In this document: one piece after another, positions 1 through 7,819 of the stretch | Position numbering within the stretch: the first letter of the stretch is position 1 | How the letters are laid out: every line of letters starts with the position of its first letter | Source: an uncultured Desulfovibrio sp. | Lineage (GTDB): Bacteria > Desulfobacterota > Desulfovibrionia > Desulfovibrionales > Desulfovibrionaceae | Length of the DNA stretch: 57,454 nucleotides | Direction: 5' to 3' | Assembly (NCBI RefSeq): GCF_910584445.1 | Contig: NZ_CAJUBO010000018.1 | Coordinates: 1 to 57,454 of the forward strand | Program-made: the position numbers and the translations under genes | The notes under the pieces: generated by a model | The model's database searches: none | Told to the model about the DNA's origin: nothing | Seen by the model: the letters and a program-made list of their open reading frames with translations, nothing else

Positions 1-87
1 CCTTCGCTCCGCTTCGGGCGGCCAGCGGAAAAACCTCTTTTCCTCGCTGAAAAAACCATAACGGGGTTTAATGAAGCCTGAGCCTAG
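1..87 (-). repeat. Truncated left-end copy of an interspersed palindromic repeat (copy A)
   Basis: Read on the minus strand, this segment starts at a CTAG (84-87) and runs off the window edge. It matches the first ~90 bp of the full copy at 33578-33883. Both begin CTAGG, then TCAGGC, TCATTAAA and GTTATGGTTTTTTCAGCGAG, and both end in a 33-nt stretch that is identical in the two copies. The CTAG contains the TAG stop codon of the neighbouring gene, exactly as at the thrC copy. Only the left end is visible here. The orientation relative to the upstream gene is the same in both copies. This is seen directly by pairwise reading of the two loci. Confidence 0.85.
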
Positions 88-719
88 GGCCGGATGGGCG
101 GGGCATCGCCCCCGGCCGTCAGCAGGATGCCGAGATGCCTGCGTACCAGGGCCAGTTCCTCCGGCGTGACGGAGGGCATGTCCGCCGGGCGCGTGCCGCG
201 CATGTCATTGCCTTCCTCCACGATGACCAGGGCCGCCGCCAGGCGCCCCATGACGCAGAAAAAGCGCGCGGGCTGCCAGCCCTGGCTGGTGACCCATTCC
301 GCCGCCCGCGGGGAATACAGAAAGTCCGCCTTGCCGCCGCGCACCACGGGATGCGCCTCCTCGTGGCCGTCTCTCGCCCAGGCGCGGAAGCGGGGCAGGA
401 TCTCCGCAAAGGCGAGCACTTCCTTTTCCGTCACGGCGGGCTGCCCGGCATAGACAGTGGACGCCGCCGCGCCCTTGCGCGAGCGCGGGGCTTTGGCCTT
501 CGTCCTCTTCCGGACGGCGGGCGCGGACTCCCGGGGCGCCGTGGCCGCCGCGCCGCTCACGCCCGCGCCCTCTCTGGCCGCCTCCATCTGGGGCGTATCC
601 GCCGAAAGCGCGGAAAGGGGGGACCCCACACCGAACAGAAGGACCACAGCGGCGCACAGCCCGGCGAGCCGACGCGCCGGGGCATCCGGCATTCCGCGCA
701 GGAAGGACATCACCGGCAT
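84..719 (-). CDS. Secreted protein of unknown function downstream of glpX
   Basis: I do not recognise a family. From the ATG at 717-719 the protein is 211 residues. It has a basic N-terminus and a hydrophobic stretch (LAGLCAAVVLLFGVG) ending near SALSA, which reads as a Sec signal peptide. An Ala/Lys/Arg-rich linker follows, then a roughly 110-residue domain beginning VTEKEVLAFAEILPRF and containing the aromatic segments ADFLYSP and ARFFCVMG. A longer in-frame start at 800 would overlap glpX and place charged residues before the signal peptide, so 719 (or the ATG at 710) is preferred. It starts 22 nt after the glpX stop and is probably co-transcribed with it. Its TAG stop is the CTAG at which the adjoining repeat begins. 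Confidence 0.6.
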   Translation of the reverse strand: MPVMSFLRGMPDAPARRLAGLCAAVVLLFGVGSPLSALSADTPQMEAAREGAGVSGAAATAPRESAPAVRKRTKAKAPRSRKGAAASTVYAGQPAVTEKEVLAFAEILPRFRAWARDGHEEAHPVVRGGKADFLYSPRAAEWVTSQGWQPARFFCVMGRLAAALVIVEEGNDMRGTRPADMPSVTPEELALVRRHLGILLTAGGDAPPIRP

Positions 720-741
720 CGCAGTATCCGCCCGCGCCGGC

Positions 742-1725
742 TCAATAGCGCACCGCGCTGATCTTGCCGAGCCGTTCCATATTGTGGAAGGACTCCACAT
801 AGCGGATGGTGCCGGTCTTGCCGCGCATGACCATGGAGTGCGTCACCGTGTGCCGGGCGCTGTAGCGCACGCCATGGAGAAAGTCGCCGCCGGAAATGCC
901 CGTGGCCGCGAAAAAGCAGTCGTCGCTGCGGACAAGGTCGTTGACCGTGAGCACCTCGCGCAGGTCGATGCCCGCCTCGTTGATGGCTTCCTTTTCCACA
1001 TAGGACTGCGGATCCAGCCTGGCGAGGATCTGGCCGCCCATGGCCTTGATGGCGCAGGCGGAGAGCACGCCTTCGGGGGTGCCGCCGGTGCCCATCATCA
1101 TGTCCACCTCGGAACGCGGGTCCACAGCCATGAGGGCGCCGGCCACGTCGCCGTCGGTCTGGAGCTGGATGCGCGCCCCGGCCGCGCGGACCTCCTCGAT
1201 GAGCCGCTGGTGGCGCGGCTTGTCGAGCACGAAGATGACAAGATCCTGGACGCTCTTGCCGAGCGCGCGCGCCACATTGTTGCAGTTGTCGCGCACGGGG
1301 GCGTCCAGGTCCACCACGTCGCGGGCCTCGGCGGGCACCACGAGCTTCTGCATGTAATAGCTCGGCCCGGGGTTGAACATGCTGCCCTCCGGCGCCACGG
1401 CCACCACCGAGATGGCGTTGGGCCGGCCATATGCCAGGAGATTGGTGCCCTCCACGGGGTCCACCGCCACATCCAGGCGCGGCCCGGCGCCCTGGCCCAC
1501 CTTTTCGCCGTTGTAGAGCATGGGGGCGTGATCCTTCTCGCCCTCGCCGATGATGACGGTGCCGTCGATATGCAGGCTTGCGAAGCTGACGCGCATGGCA
1601 TCCACCGCCGCGCCGTCGCCGGCCTCCTTGTTGCCGCGTCCGAGCCAGCGCGCGGAGGCGAGGGCGGCAGCCTCGGTGATGCGGACAATGTCCAGGGCCA
1701 GGTTTCGTTCCGGTGCTTCAGGCAT
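742..1725 (-). CDS. glpX: Class II fructose-1,6-bisphosphatase (GlpX)
   Basis: Hydrolyses fructose-1,6-bisphosphate to fructose-6-phosphate in gluconeogenesis, in the cytoplasm. The 327-residue length suits the GlpX family. Recognisable family segments are WLGRGNKEAGDGAAVDAMR near residues 27-45, the metal-binding GEGEKDHAPML and DPVEGTNLLAYG, and GGTPEGVLSACAIKAMGGQ. The ATG at 1723-1725 is chosen because GAGGAG lies just upstream and the protein then begins MPEAPERNLALDIVRIT, as in homologues. Longer in-frame starts add unrelated sequence. A plausible promoter lies 60-90 bp upstream. The unknown secreted-protein gene follows at 22 nt. ilvC is divergent. Confidence 0.95.
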   Translation of the reverse strand: MPEAPERNLALDIVRITEAAALASARWLGRGNKEAGDGAAVDAMRVSFASLHIDGTVIIGEGEKDHAPMLYNGEKVGQGAGPRLDVAVDPVEGTNLLAYGRPNAISVVAVAPEGSMFNPGPSYYMQKLVVPAEARDVVDLDAPVRDNCNNVARALGKSVQDLVIFVLDKPRHQRLIEEVRAAGARIQLQTDGDVAGALMAVDPRSEVDMMMGTGGTPEGVLSACAIKAMGGQILARLDPQSYVEKEAINEAGIDLREVLTVNDLVRSDDCFFAATGISGGDFLHGVRYSARHTVTHSMVMRGKTGTIRYVESFHNMERLGKISAVRY

Positions 1726-1783
1726 GATGCTCTCCTCGGCGTGGGATATGCGCGGATACGCGGCGGAAACCGCCGCTTTGCCC

Positions 1784-1812
1784 ACCATAGCCCACTGCGC
1801 GGACCCGTTCAA
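1784..1812 (-). promoter_or_regulatory. Candidate sigma70 promoter for glpX
   Basis: On the minus strand, TTGAAC and TATGGT are separated by exactly 17 bp, about 60 nt upstream of the glpX start codon. Both hexamers match the consensus at four of six positions. Assigned by eye only. Confidence 0.4.
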
Positions 1813-1959
1813 GCAAAAAGCCGGTCGGCGCCGTTCCTCCCCCGGATCCGGCCGCAGCGGCGGCAGGCCGCGTCAGGCTTGACAAAAGGTTGCGCCGGGG
1901 CAAAAAAGAAAGACCCGTCGCGGCGGTACCGCGCAGTCAATGCAGCAAAGGACAGAACC

Positions 1960-2964
1960 ATGAAAGTGTACTACGATCAGGATGCGGATCTCAACGTTCT
2001 CAAGGGGAAGACCGTCGCCGTCATCGGCTACGGCAGCCAGGGCCACGCCCACGCGCAGAACCTGCGCGACTCCGGCGTCAAGGTGGTGGTGGGCCAGCGC
2101 CCGGGCAGCGCCAACTACGAGCTTGCCAGGGAGCACGGCTTCACGCCCGTCTCCGCCGCCGAAGCCGCGGCCCAGGCCGACCTGATCATGGTTCTCCTGC
2201 CCGACGAAGTGCAGGCCCAGGTCTACGAGCAGGACATCAAGCCCCATCTCACCAAGGGCAAGGCCCTGCTTTTCGCCCATGGTTTCAATATCCATTTCAG
2301 CCAGATCCAGCCGCCCAAGGATGTGGATGTCTTCCTCATCGCGCCCAAGGGGCCGGGCCATCTCGTGCGCCGCACCTTCACCGAGGGCGGCGGCGTGCCC
2401 TGCCTGGTTGCCATCGAGCAGGACGCCACGGGCAGCGCCCTCAAGACGGCCCTGGCCTATGCCAAGGGCATCGGCGGCACGCGCTCCGGCGTCATCGAGA
2501 CGACCTTCCGCGAAGAGACGGAGACCGACCTCTTCGGCGAGCAGGCCGTGCTCTGCGGCGGCCTTTCCGCGCTCATCCAGGCCGGTTTCGAGACCCTGGT
2601 CGAGGCCGGCTACCAGCCGGAAATGGCGTATTTTGAATGCCTGCACGAAATGAAGCTCATTGTGGACCTCATCTACGAGGGCGGACTCTCGCGCATGCGC
2701 TATTCCATCAGCAATACCGCCGAATACGGCGATTACGTCTCCGGCCCGCGCCTCATCAACGACAGCGTGAAAAAGGAAATGAAGGGCGTCCTCAAGGACA
2801 TCCAGAGCGGCAAGTTCGCGCGCGACTTCATCCTTGAGGCCCGCGCCCGCTACCCCATGTTCCTCACCACGCGCCGCAACGAGTCGCAGAAGCAGATCGA
2901 AAAGGTCGGCAAGGAACTGCGCGGCATGATGACCTGGCTCAAGAAGGACGGCAAGAAAGACTAG
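1960..2964 (+). CDS. ilvC: Ketol-acid reductoisomerase, class I
   Basis: Second step of valine, leucine and isoleucine synthesis: NADPH-dependent isomerisation and reduction of acetolactate or acetohydroxybutyrate. The 334-residue length is that of class I enzymes. The N-terminal Rossmann motif GYGSQGHAHA is at residues 23-32. APKGPGHLVRRTF marks the end of the Rossmann domain, and EETETDLFGEQAVLCGG and CLHEMKLIVDLIYEGG carry the acidic metal ligands of the helical domain. The ATG at 1960 is preceded by AAAGGAC. A TTGACA lies 75 bp upstream without a good -10. It is monocistronic and ends at a strong terminator. Its ilvB/ilvN partners are 20 kb away on the other strand. Confidence 0.98.
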   Translation: MKVYYDQDADLNVLKGKTVAVIGYGSQGHAHAQNLRDSGVKVVVGQRPGSANYELAREHGFTPVSAAEAAAQADLIMVLLPDEVQAQVYEQDIKPHLTKGKALLFAHGFNIHFSQIQPPKDVDVFLIAPKGPGHLVRRTFTEGGGVPCLVAIEQDATGSALKTALAYAKGIGGTRSGVIETTFREETETDLFGEQAVLCGGLSALIQAGFETLVEAGYQPEMAYFECLHEMKLIVDLIYEGGLSRMRYSISNTAEYGDYVSGPRLINDSVKKEMKGVLKDIQSGKFARDFILEARARYPMFLTTRRNESQKQIEKVGKELRGMMTWLKKDGKKD

Positions 2965-3003
2965 CGCCTCTCCCGCGCGCCGGCGCGGGCGGGCCACGAA
3001 AAA

Positions 3004-3029
3004 GGGGCGTCGAAAGACGCCCCTTTTTT
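3004..3029. terminator. Strong rho-independent terminator after ilvC
   Basis: GGGGCGTC (3004-3011), loop GAAA and GACGCCCC (3016-3023) form a perfect 8-bp stem with a stable tetraloop. Six T follow on the plus strand. Several A precede the stem, so it can also stop leftward transcripts. It sits between the convergent ilvC and acetyltransferase genes. Confidence 0.92.
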
Positions 3030-3069
3030 CGTGACCGTTCACTGGCGGCCTGCGGGCCGCCGCGCGGCC

Positions 3070-3639
3070 TCACTCTATCTCTTTGAGCAGGCGCGCGGGC
3101 ACGCCCCCGGCCACGGTGCCGGGCGCCACATCGCCGCGCACCACAGCCCCGGCGGCCACCACGGCCCCGGCGCCGATACGCACGCCCGGCAGGAGGATGG
3201 CCCCTGAGCCGATCCAGACGTCATCCTCCACCACGATGGGCGCAAGCTCGTGGGTCAGCCGGTCTTCCCGGCGCAGGCCGTGATTGATGGTCGCCATGAG
3301 CACATTGTGCCCCACAAAGACGCCATCGCCCAGGGTGATGCCGCCCTGGTCCTGAAAGCAGCAGCAGGCATTGATGAAAACGCGCCGCCCCAGACGGATG
3401 TTCTTGCCGAAATCCGAATAGAACGGCGGGAAAAGGCGGAAGCTTTCATCCACGGGACAGCCCGTGAGGCGCTCCATGAGGGCGCGGATCTCTTCCATGG
3501 GGCGATAGCCATTGTTGAGTTCCGCCGTGATGCGGCGCGCCTCTTCCGAATAGTGGTGCATGCACTGGTAGGCGTCTGTTCCGGCCACCAGATCGTGCCC
3601 GGCCTCCAGGTGGGCGAGCAGTTCCTGCAATTCCATCAT
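3070..3639 (-). CDS. Maltose O-acetyltransferase-family (left-handed beta-helix) acetyltransferase
   Basis: A 189-residue protein with the N-terminal Mac domain (DAYQCMHHYSEEARRITAELN) followed by hexapeptide repeats: ITLGDGVFVGHNV, IVVEDDVWIGSGAILLPGV and IGAGAVVAAGAVV. Members are trimeric CoA-dependent O-acetyltransferases (Maa, LacA, NodL) acting on sugars. The catalytic His is probably in MATINHGL. The ATG at 3637-3639 is chosen because AAGGAGGGCCACGCC lies just before it; a longer in-frame start lacks this. The natural substrate cannot be read from sequence. It is flanked by the ilvC terminator and by the end of the mla/peptide-ABC operon, so it is probably transcribed alone. Confidence 0.88.
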   Translation of the reverse strand: MMELQELLAHLEAGHDLVAGTDAYQCMHHYSEEARRITAELNNGYRPMEEIRALMERLTGCPVDESFRLFPPFYSDFGKNIRLGRRVFINACCCFQDQGGITLGDGVFVGHNVLMATINHGLRREDRLTHELAPIVVEDDVWIGSGAILLPGVRIGAGAVVAAGAVVRGDVAPGTVAGGVPARLLKEIE

Positions 3640-3818
3640 GGCGTGGCCCTCCTTCAGATAGAGCATTCTGCTGTGGAAAATATCCGCACGACAGAGATCT
3701 TCAGCGGGTTTCACCGCCGTCATTCCGGCGAAAAAGCGTGATTTTCCGCCGTATCACGGCGCGGGCGCCCGCTCCCGCATCCGCCGGACCATCCGCGCGA
3801 TCCCCTTGCGAAAACGCT

Positions 3819-4817
3819 CTACGGCGCGACCCGCCAGCAGGCCACGCCATGCGTCCCTTCCGTCACCAGGGGGGGCGCCGCTTCGGCGCAGCGCGGCATG
3901 GACTCGGCGCAGCGCGGTGCGAACGGACAGCCCGGCGGCATGGCGGTCAGCGCGGGCACGCTGCCGGGGATGGTCGTCAGCCGGGGCAGCCCCATGGACG
4001 CCCGGCCGGGTGCCGCGGCCATAAGGCCGCGCGTATAGGGATGGAGAGGACGGGAAAAGAATTCCCGCGCGGGCGCCCGCTCCACGAGCATGCCCGCGTA
4101 CATGACGCCCACGATGTCCGCCATTTCCGCCACCACGCCCAGATCATGGGTGATGAGCAGGACGGCCATGCCCCGTTCCCGGCTGCGGGCGCGGATGAGG
4201 CGCAGGATCTGCCCCTGGATGGTGGCGTCAAGGGCCGTGGTGGGTTCGTCCGCCAGCAGCAGCTCCGGGCCGCAGGCCAGGGCCATGGCGATCATCACCC
4301 GCTGGCGCATGCCGCCGGAAAGCTGATGCGGATACTCGTCGTACCGGCTTTCCGGCGAGGGGATGCCCACCTCGCCGAAGAGGCGCACGGCCTCGCGCCG
4401 GGACTCGGCGCGGCCCATGCCCAGATGGAGGCGCAGGGGTTCGGCGGTCTGCACGCCCACGCGCACCACGGGGTTGAGCGAGGTCATGGGTTCCTGGAAG
4501 ATCATGCCCACGCGGCGCCCGCGGATGCTCCGCAACGCCCGCTCCGGCAGGGCGAGCAGGTCTTCGCCCCGAAGCAGGACACGGCCGCCGAGCACGGCAT
4601 CCTCCGGCGTGAGCCGCAGGATGGAGCGCGCCGCAAGGCTTTTGCCGCACCCGGATTCGCCCACCAGGCAGGTGATGCCGCCGGCCGGCACCTCCAGGTC
4701 GATGCCGCGCACGGCCGGGAGCAGGCGCCCCTCCGCGACGAAATGGACGGAAAGCTCCTCCAGCCGCAGCAGCGGGTGGGCGACGTCCTCCGCGCCGTCA
4801 GCGCCTGACCTGGGCAT
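3819..4817 (-). CDS. Oligopeptide/dipeptide ABC transporter ATP-binding protein (DppD/OppD type)
   Basis: Cytoplasmic ATPase that would energise a peptide or nickel-type importer. In order it shows Walker A GESGCGKS, Q-loop FQEPMTSLNP, signature LSGGMRQR, Walker B LLLADEPTTALD and the switch His in LLITHDLGVV. The C-terminal oligo_HPY region (PLHPYTRGLMAAAP, then a Cys-rich PGCPFAPRCAESMPRC) is diagnostic of the Dpp/Opp subfamily. The likely start is the ATG at 4815-4817, overlapping the mlaA 3' end by 20 nt. No permease, binding protein or second ATPase (DppF) is adjacent. It is therefore an orphan subunit at the tail of the mla operon, and its partners must be elsewhere. Confidence 0.9.
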   Translation of the reverse strand: MPRSGADGAEDVAHPLLRLEELSVHFVAEGRLLPAVRGIDLEVPAGGITCLVGESGCGKSLAARSILRLTPEDAVLGGRVLLRGEDLLALPERALRSIRGRRVGMIFQEPMTSLNPVVRVGVQTAEPLRLHLGMGRAESRREAVRLFGEVGIPSPESRYDEYPHQLSGGMRQRVMIAMALACGPELLLADEPTTALDATIQGQILRLIRARSRERGMAVLLITHDLGVVAEMADIVGVMYAGMLVERAPAREFFSRPLHPYTRGLMAAAPGRASMGLPRLTTIPGSVPALTAMPPGCPFAPRCAESMPRCAEAAPPLVTEGTHGVACWRVAP

Positions 4818-5835
4818 TGCGGAACGTGGCGTAGGCTTCGCGCATGGCAAGATAGGGGTCCACCGCGATGCTTTTCAGGTCTTCATAGGTGGGCAGCACA
4901 TCGTTCAGGGCATTGAAGCGGAAGCCCAGCTCCGCGCCGGTGGCGAGTTCCCACGGGCGGACATAGAAGAGCGGATCGGTGAAGCAGTCCCCCACGCGGC
5001 CGATGGTATCGCGCAGCGAACTGGGACCGATGAAGGGCCAGACCACATAGAAGCCCTGCCCAATGCCCCAGCGGCCCAGGGTCTGGCCGAAATCCTCGCC
5101 CGAGGGGTCCACCGGGACGATGGTCTTCTTGCCGCGCGCCACATCCGCGAAGCCCGCGCTCGACATGGTGTTCATCATAAAGCGGCCAAATTCCACCCCG
5201 GCCTCGAAAAAACGGAACTGGAGGAGATTGTTGATGAATCTCGTGGGGAAGAGCAGGTTGGAAAAGAAGTTGTTCAGCCCGGTGCGGATGCATTCCGGCA
5301 TGATCCAGGTCCAGCCGGTATAGGCGGGCTTGGCGATGTACATATAAAAGATATCGTTGAAATGGAACCAGAAGCGGTTCCACGGCTCGATGGGGTCGGC
5401 GATGGCCGCCACCGGCTCGTCGTCATAATCGTCAAGGCTGTCCGAAGCCTTCATGGACGAGTACGGATGCACGGTGATGGACCCGGCGGGCAGCGTCGCG
5501 CCCCCGGCATACACGGCCGAGGGCGCCAGCGGGCCATCGGCCGCGCCGGCGGCCGCCCGTTCCAGCCCCGGCGCCAGCGCGGCCGCACGGGCCGTGGGCG
5601 CGGACGCCACGCCGGCATCGTCGGTCCCCGGCGCAACGGCGACAGGCCGGATGCCCGCCTCGGGAGCGGTGGCGGATGCCGGGGCATTGCCCAGTGTCAC
5701 GCCGCCCCCGCCGTCGGCCCGGATGGCATCCGGCAAAAGGCAAAGACTCAACAGGCATGCCGCCGTCAGAAGGAAGACATGCCCCCGCGCGGCCGGGCGC
5801 GGGCCGCTATTTCGACTGCTGTTCGCGCACTTCAT
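4798..5835 (-). CDS. mlaA: MlaA (VacJ) outer-membrane phospholipid-removal protein
   Basis: MlaA extracts misplaced phospholipid from the outer leaflet of the outer membrane and passes it to MlaC. The conserved core starts at DPIEPWNRFWFHFNDIFY and includes the ring-forming region (IRTGLNNFFSNLLFPTRFINNLLQ), GRWGIGQGFYVVWPFIGPS and FTDPLFYVRPWE. The 345-residue protein is longer than usual because an Ala/Gly/Pro-rich linker of about 80 residues separates the signal sequence from the core. The N-terminus has a hydrophobic stretch ending DAIRADG. A canonical lipobox is not obvious (LTAAC and LLSLC are both poor), so lipidation is uncertain. It overlaps mlaC by 29 nt. Confidence 0.93.
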   Translation of the reverse strand: MKCANSSRNSGPRPAARGHVFLLTAACLLSLCLLPDAIRADGGGGVTLGNAPASATAPEAGIRPVAVAPGTDDAGVASAPTARAAALAPGLERAAAGAADGPLAPSAVYAGGATLPAGSITVHPYSSMKASDSLDDYDDEPVAAIADPIEPWNRFWFHFNDIFYMYIAKPAYTGWTWIMPECIRTGLNNFFSNLLFPTRFINNLLQFRFFEAGVEFGRFMMNTMSSAGFADVARGKKTIVPVDPSGEDFGQTLGRWGIGQGFYVVWPFIGPSSLRDTIGRVGDCFTDPLFYVRPWELATGAELGFRFNALNDVLPTYEDLKSIAVDPYLAMREAYATFRNAQVRR

Positions 5836-6457
5836 TGGCTTTTTCGAGCACCTTGGCGGTGAGCTGGTCCGGCGTGGCGGTATTGAGGATGCCCTGGAAC
5901 TGGGTGCGATAGTTCTTGACCAGGCTGATGTTCTCGATGATCACGTCATAGACGCGCCAGGAACCGTCCTTGGGCAGCATGCGGTAGTTGACGGGCGTCT
6001 TCTTGCCGTCCTTCATGGTGATGACGGTCTGCACCTCCACGCGCCTGCCGTCGGGCGCGGCCATCTCGCCGACATACGCCACCTGTTCGCCGTTATAGCC
6101 CGTGACCTTGTTCAGATAGGTATTGAGCAGCAGCTCGGCAAAGGCGTCGCTGAAGCGCTTTTTCTGCTCCGGCGTGAACGACCGCCAGCGAGGCCCCACG
6201 GTGCGCGAGGAAAATTCGCCGAAATCAAAGACGTGGAAGACCTCGTCCTCGACCTTCCGGCGCAGGGGTCCGCGCGTGGCCGGGTTCACCCAGTCGGGAT
6301 TCTTGATGTTGTCCAGCACGCGGCTGATGGCCGTTTCCAGGGTCTGGCGCGGCCCGGGGGCGGCGGCCACGGCCGGGGAGGTCGCCGCCAGCAGAAGCGC
6401 CGCCACAAGGCAGGCGGGCAGGAAGAGGCCGGAACGCGACACGGGGACCAGTCTCAT
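5807..6457 (-). CDS. mlaC: MlaC periplasmic phospholipid shuttle
   Basis: A 216-residue periplasmic protein of the Ttg2D/MlaC family, which carries phospholipid between MlaA at the outer membrane and MlaFED at the inner membrane. It has an N-terminal signal peptide (LFLPACLVAALLLAATSPAVAAA). Family segments are VFDFGEFSSRTVGPRWRSFTPEQKKRFSDAF, then a strand-rich part with RMLPKDGSWRVYDVIIENISLVKNYRTQF. It overlaps the mlaD stop by 4 nt (ATGA type) at the 5' end and mlaA at the 3' end, indicating translational coupling. Confidence 0.95.
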   Translation of the reverse strand: MRLVPVSRSGLFLPACLVAALLLAATSPAVAAAPGPRQTLETAISRVLDNIKNPDWVNPATRGPLRRKVEDEVFHVFDFGEFSSRTVGPRWRSFTPEQKKRFSDAFAELLLNTYLNKVTGYNGEQVAYVGEMAAPDGRRVEVQTVITMKDGKKTPVNYRMLPKDGSWRVYDVIIENISLVKNYRTQFQGILNTATPDQLTAKVLEKANEVREQQSK

Positions 6458-6906
6458 TTCACACCTCCAAAGGCATATTTGCTGATCAGCGATTCCAGGT
6501 CCATGGGCGATTCCGTCTCGGTGATGACACCGCCTGGACCCAGAAGCGTCTCCGAGCCGCCCCGCGACAGGCTGACGTACTTGTCACCGATGAGACCGCT
6601 TGTCTTGATGGAGGCGATGCTGTCATCCGAAAGGTGCAGGTCATGGTCAAGCCGAAGCTCCACAATGGCCTGCGTACGCATGGGGTCCGGGTCGAGCCTG
6701 ATATTCACCACGCGGCCCACGGGCACGCCCGCAAGCTCCACATCGGCGCCGGCGCGCAGGCCGGTGGCGGAATCGAAGCGCGCGGAAAGCTCGAAACCCT
6801 TTTGCGAAAACAGTTCCATGCGGCCGAGCTTGATGGCGAGGTAGCCCACGCACACAAGGCCGAGAATGACGAAGATGCCCACTGCGGTTTCACGGATGCT
6901 GTTCAT
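6454..6906 (-). CDS. mlaD: MlaD, MCE-domain substrate-binding subunit of the phospholipid ABC transporter
   Basis: A single-MCE-domain inner-membrane protein, 150 residues. One N-terminal transmembrane helix (AVGIFVILGLVCVGYLAIKLG) is followed by the MCE domain (FELSARFDSATGLRAGADVELAGVPVGRV). The start MNSIRETAVG at 6904-6906 resembles homologue N-termini and has GGAG about 12 nt upstream. An ATG 18 nt earlier is the alternative. It forms the periplasmic hexameric ring on MlaE. It is encoded between mlaF and mlaC and overlaps mlaC by 4 nt. Confidence 0.94.
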   Translation of the reverse strand: MNSIRETAVGIFVILGLVCVGYLAIKLGRMELFSQKGFELSARFDSATGLRAGADVELAGVPVGRVVNIRLDPDPMRTQAIVELRLDHDLHLSDDSIASIKTSGLIGDKYVSLSRGGSETLLGPGGVITETESPMDLESLISKYAFGGVK

Positions 6907-6990
6907 GCGGCGCAGGTTCTCCATGGGCGCCGGAAGGCGCGAATCGATATACGTTATCGGCGCGAACGGCGGGTGTCAATCGGCGCCCGC

Positions 6991-7806
6991 TCACGAACGC
7001 AGCCATTTTTCCAGCGCGGCCCGCACCTCGGGGTCGGGCGGCTGGCGCAGGTCCAGCTCCTCCGCGCCCGCCTCGCGGCGCAGGAACTGACGCAGATATG
7101 CGTCCCCGCTCGCCTCCAGTTCGGCCAGGGTGCCCGCGAACACGGCCCCCCCATCGCGCAGCACGAGCACATAGTCCGCGATGCGGCGCAGGCTGGCGAG
7201 GTCATGGCTCACCACCACGAGCGTCATGTCCGCATACTCCGCATGCAACGAAAGGAGCAGATCATCCATGCGCGCGGCGGTGATGGGGTCGAGTCCCGAG
7301 GTCGGCTCGTCGCACAGGAGGATGCGCGGCTCGGCGATGATGGCCCGCGCCAGGCCCGCGCGCTTTCGCATGCCGCCGGAAAGCTGGTTGGGATAATACT
7401 CGGCGAAGCCGTCCAGCCCCACCATCCGCAGGACGCGCAGGGCCGCCTCGCGCAGCAGCCGCCGCGGCAGGCGCACATGCTCGCTCAACGGCAGCGTCAC
7501 GTTCTGCGCCAGGGTGAGCGCGCCCAGCAGCGCGCCATCCTGGAACAGGACGCCCATGCGGCGCCGGATGCGGCGAAACTCTTTGCGGTCGAGCCTGAAC
7601 AGGTCCTGCCCGCCGATGCGGATCTGCCCGCTGATGGGACGCGCGAGGCCGATGATGTGGCGCAGCAGCGTGGACTTCCCGCAGCCGGAGCCGCCCAGGA
7701 TGACCGAGACCTTGCCCGCCGGCAGGGTCGCGGTGATGCCGCTCAGGACGGCTGTCGTGCCGTAGCCCACGGCAAGGTCGTGAAACTCGATGTCCCAGGC
7801 GTCCAT
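6991..7806 (-). CDS. mlaF: MlaF, ATPase of the phospholipid ABC transporter
   Basis: Cytoplasmic ATPase of the Mla complex, 271 residues. Walker A GGSGCGKSTLLRH is near residue 38, the Q-loop is VLFQDGALLGALT, the signature is LSGGMRKRAGLARA, Walker B is ILLCDEPTSGLDP, and the H-loop is VVVSHDLAS. LSGGMRKR with SGLDPITA is typical of the MlaF/Ttg2A branch. The start codon is preceded by AAGGGAG. It lies 13 nt after mlaE and 84 nt before mlaD. Confidence 0.96.
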   Translation of the reverse strand: MDAWDIEFHDLAVGYGTTAVLSGITATLPAGKVSVILGGSGCGKSTLLRHIIGLARPISGQIRIGGQDLFRLDRKEFRRIRRRMGVLFQDGALLGALTLAQNVTLPLSEHVRLPRRLLREAALRVLRMVGLDGFAEYYPNQLSGGMRKRAGLARAIIAEPRILLCDEPTSGLDPITAARMDDLLLSLHAEYADMTLVVVSHDLASLRRIADYVLVLRDGGAVFAGTLAELEASGDAYLRQFLRREAGAEELDLRQPPDPEVRAALEKWLRS

Positions 7807-7819
7807 ACTTCCGACTCCC

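Noticed and set aside
1879..1907. TTGACA upstream of ilvC as a promoter
   Set aside because: The -35 is perfect, but the bases 17-18 bp downstream are a run of A with no TATAAT-like hexamer. Not reported as a feature.
1873..3042. 389-codon minus-strand frame opposite ilvC
   Set aside because: Fully antisense to a well-conserved enzyme. Composition is the His/Ala/Gly-rich shadow typical of GC-rich genes, and it spans the terminator at 3004-3029.
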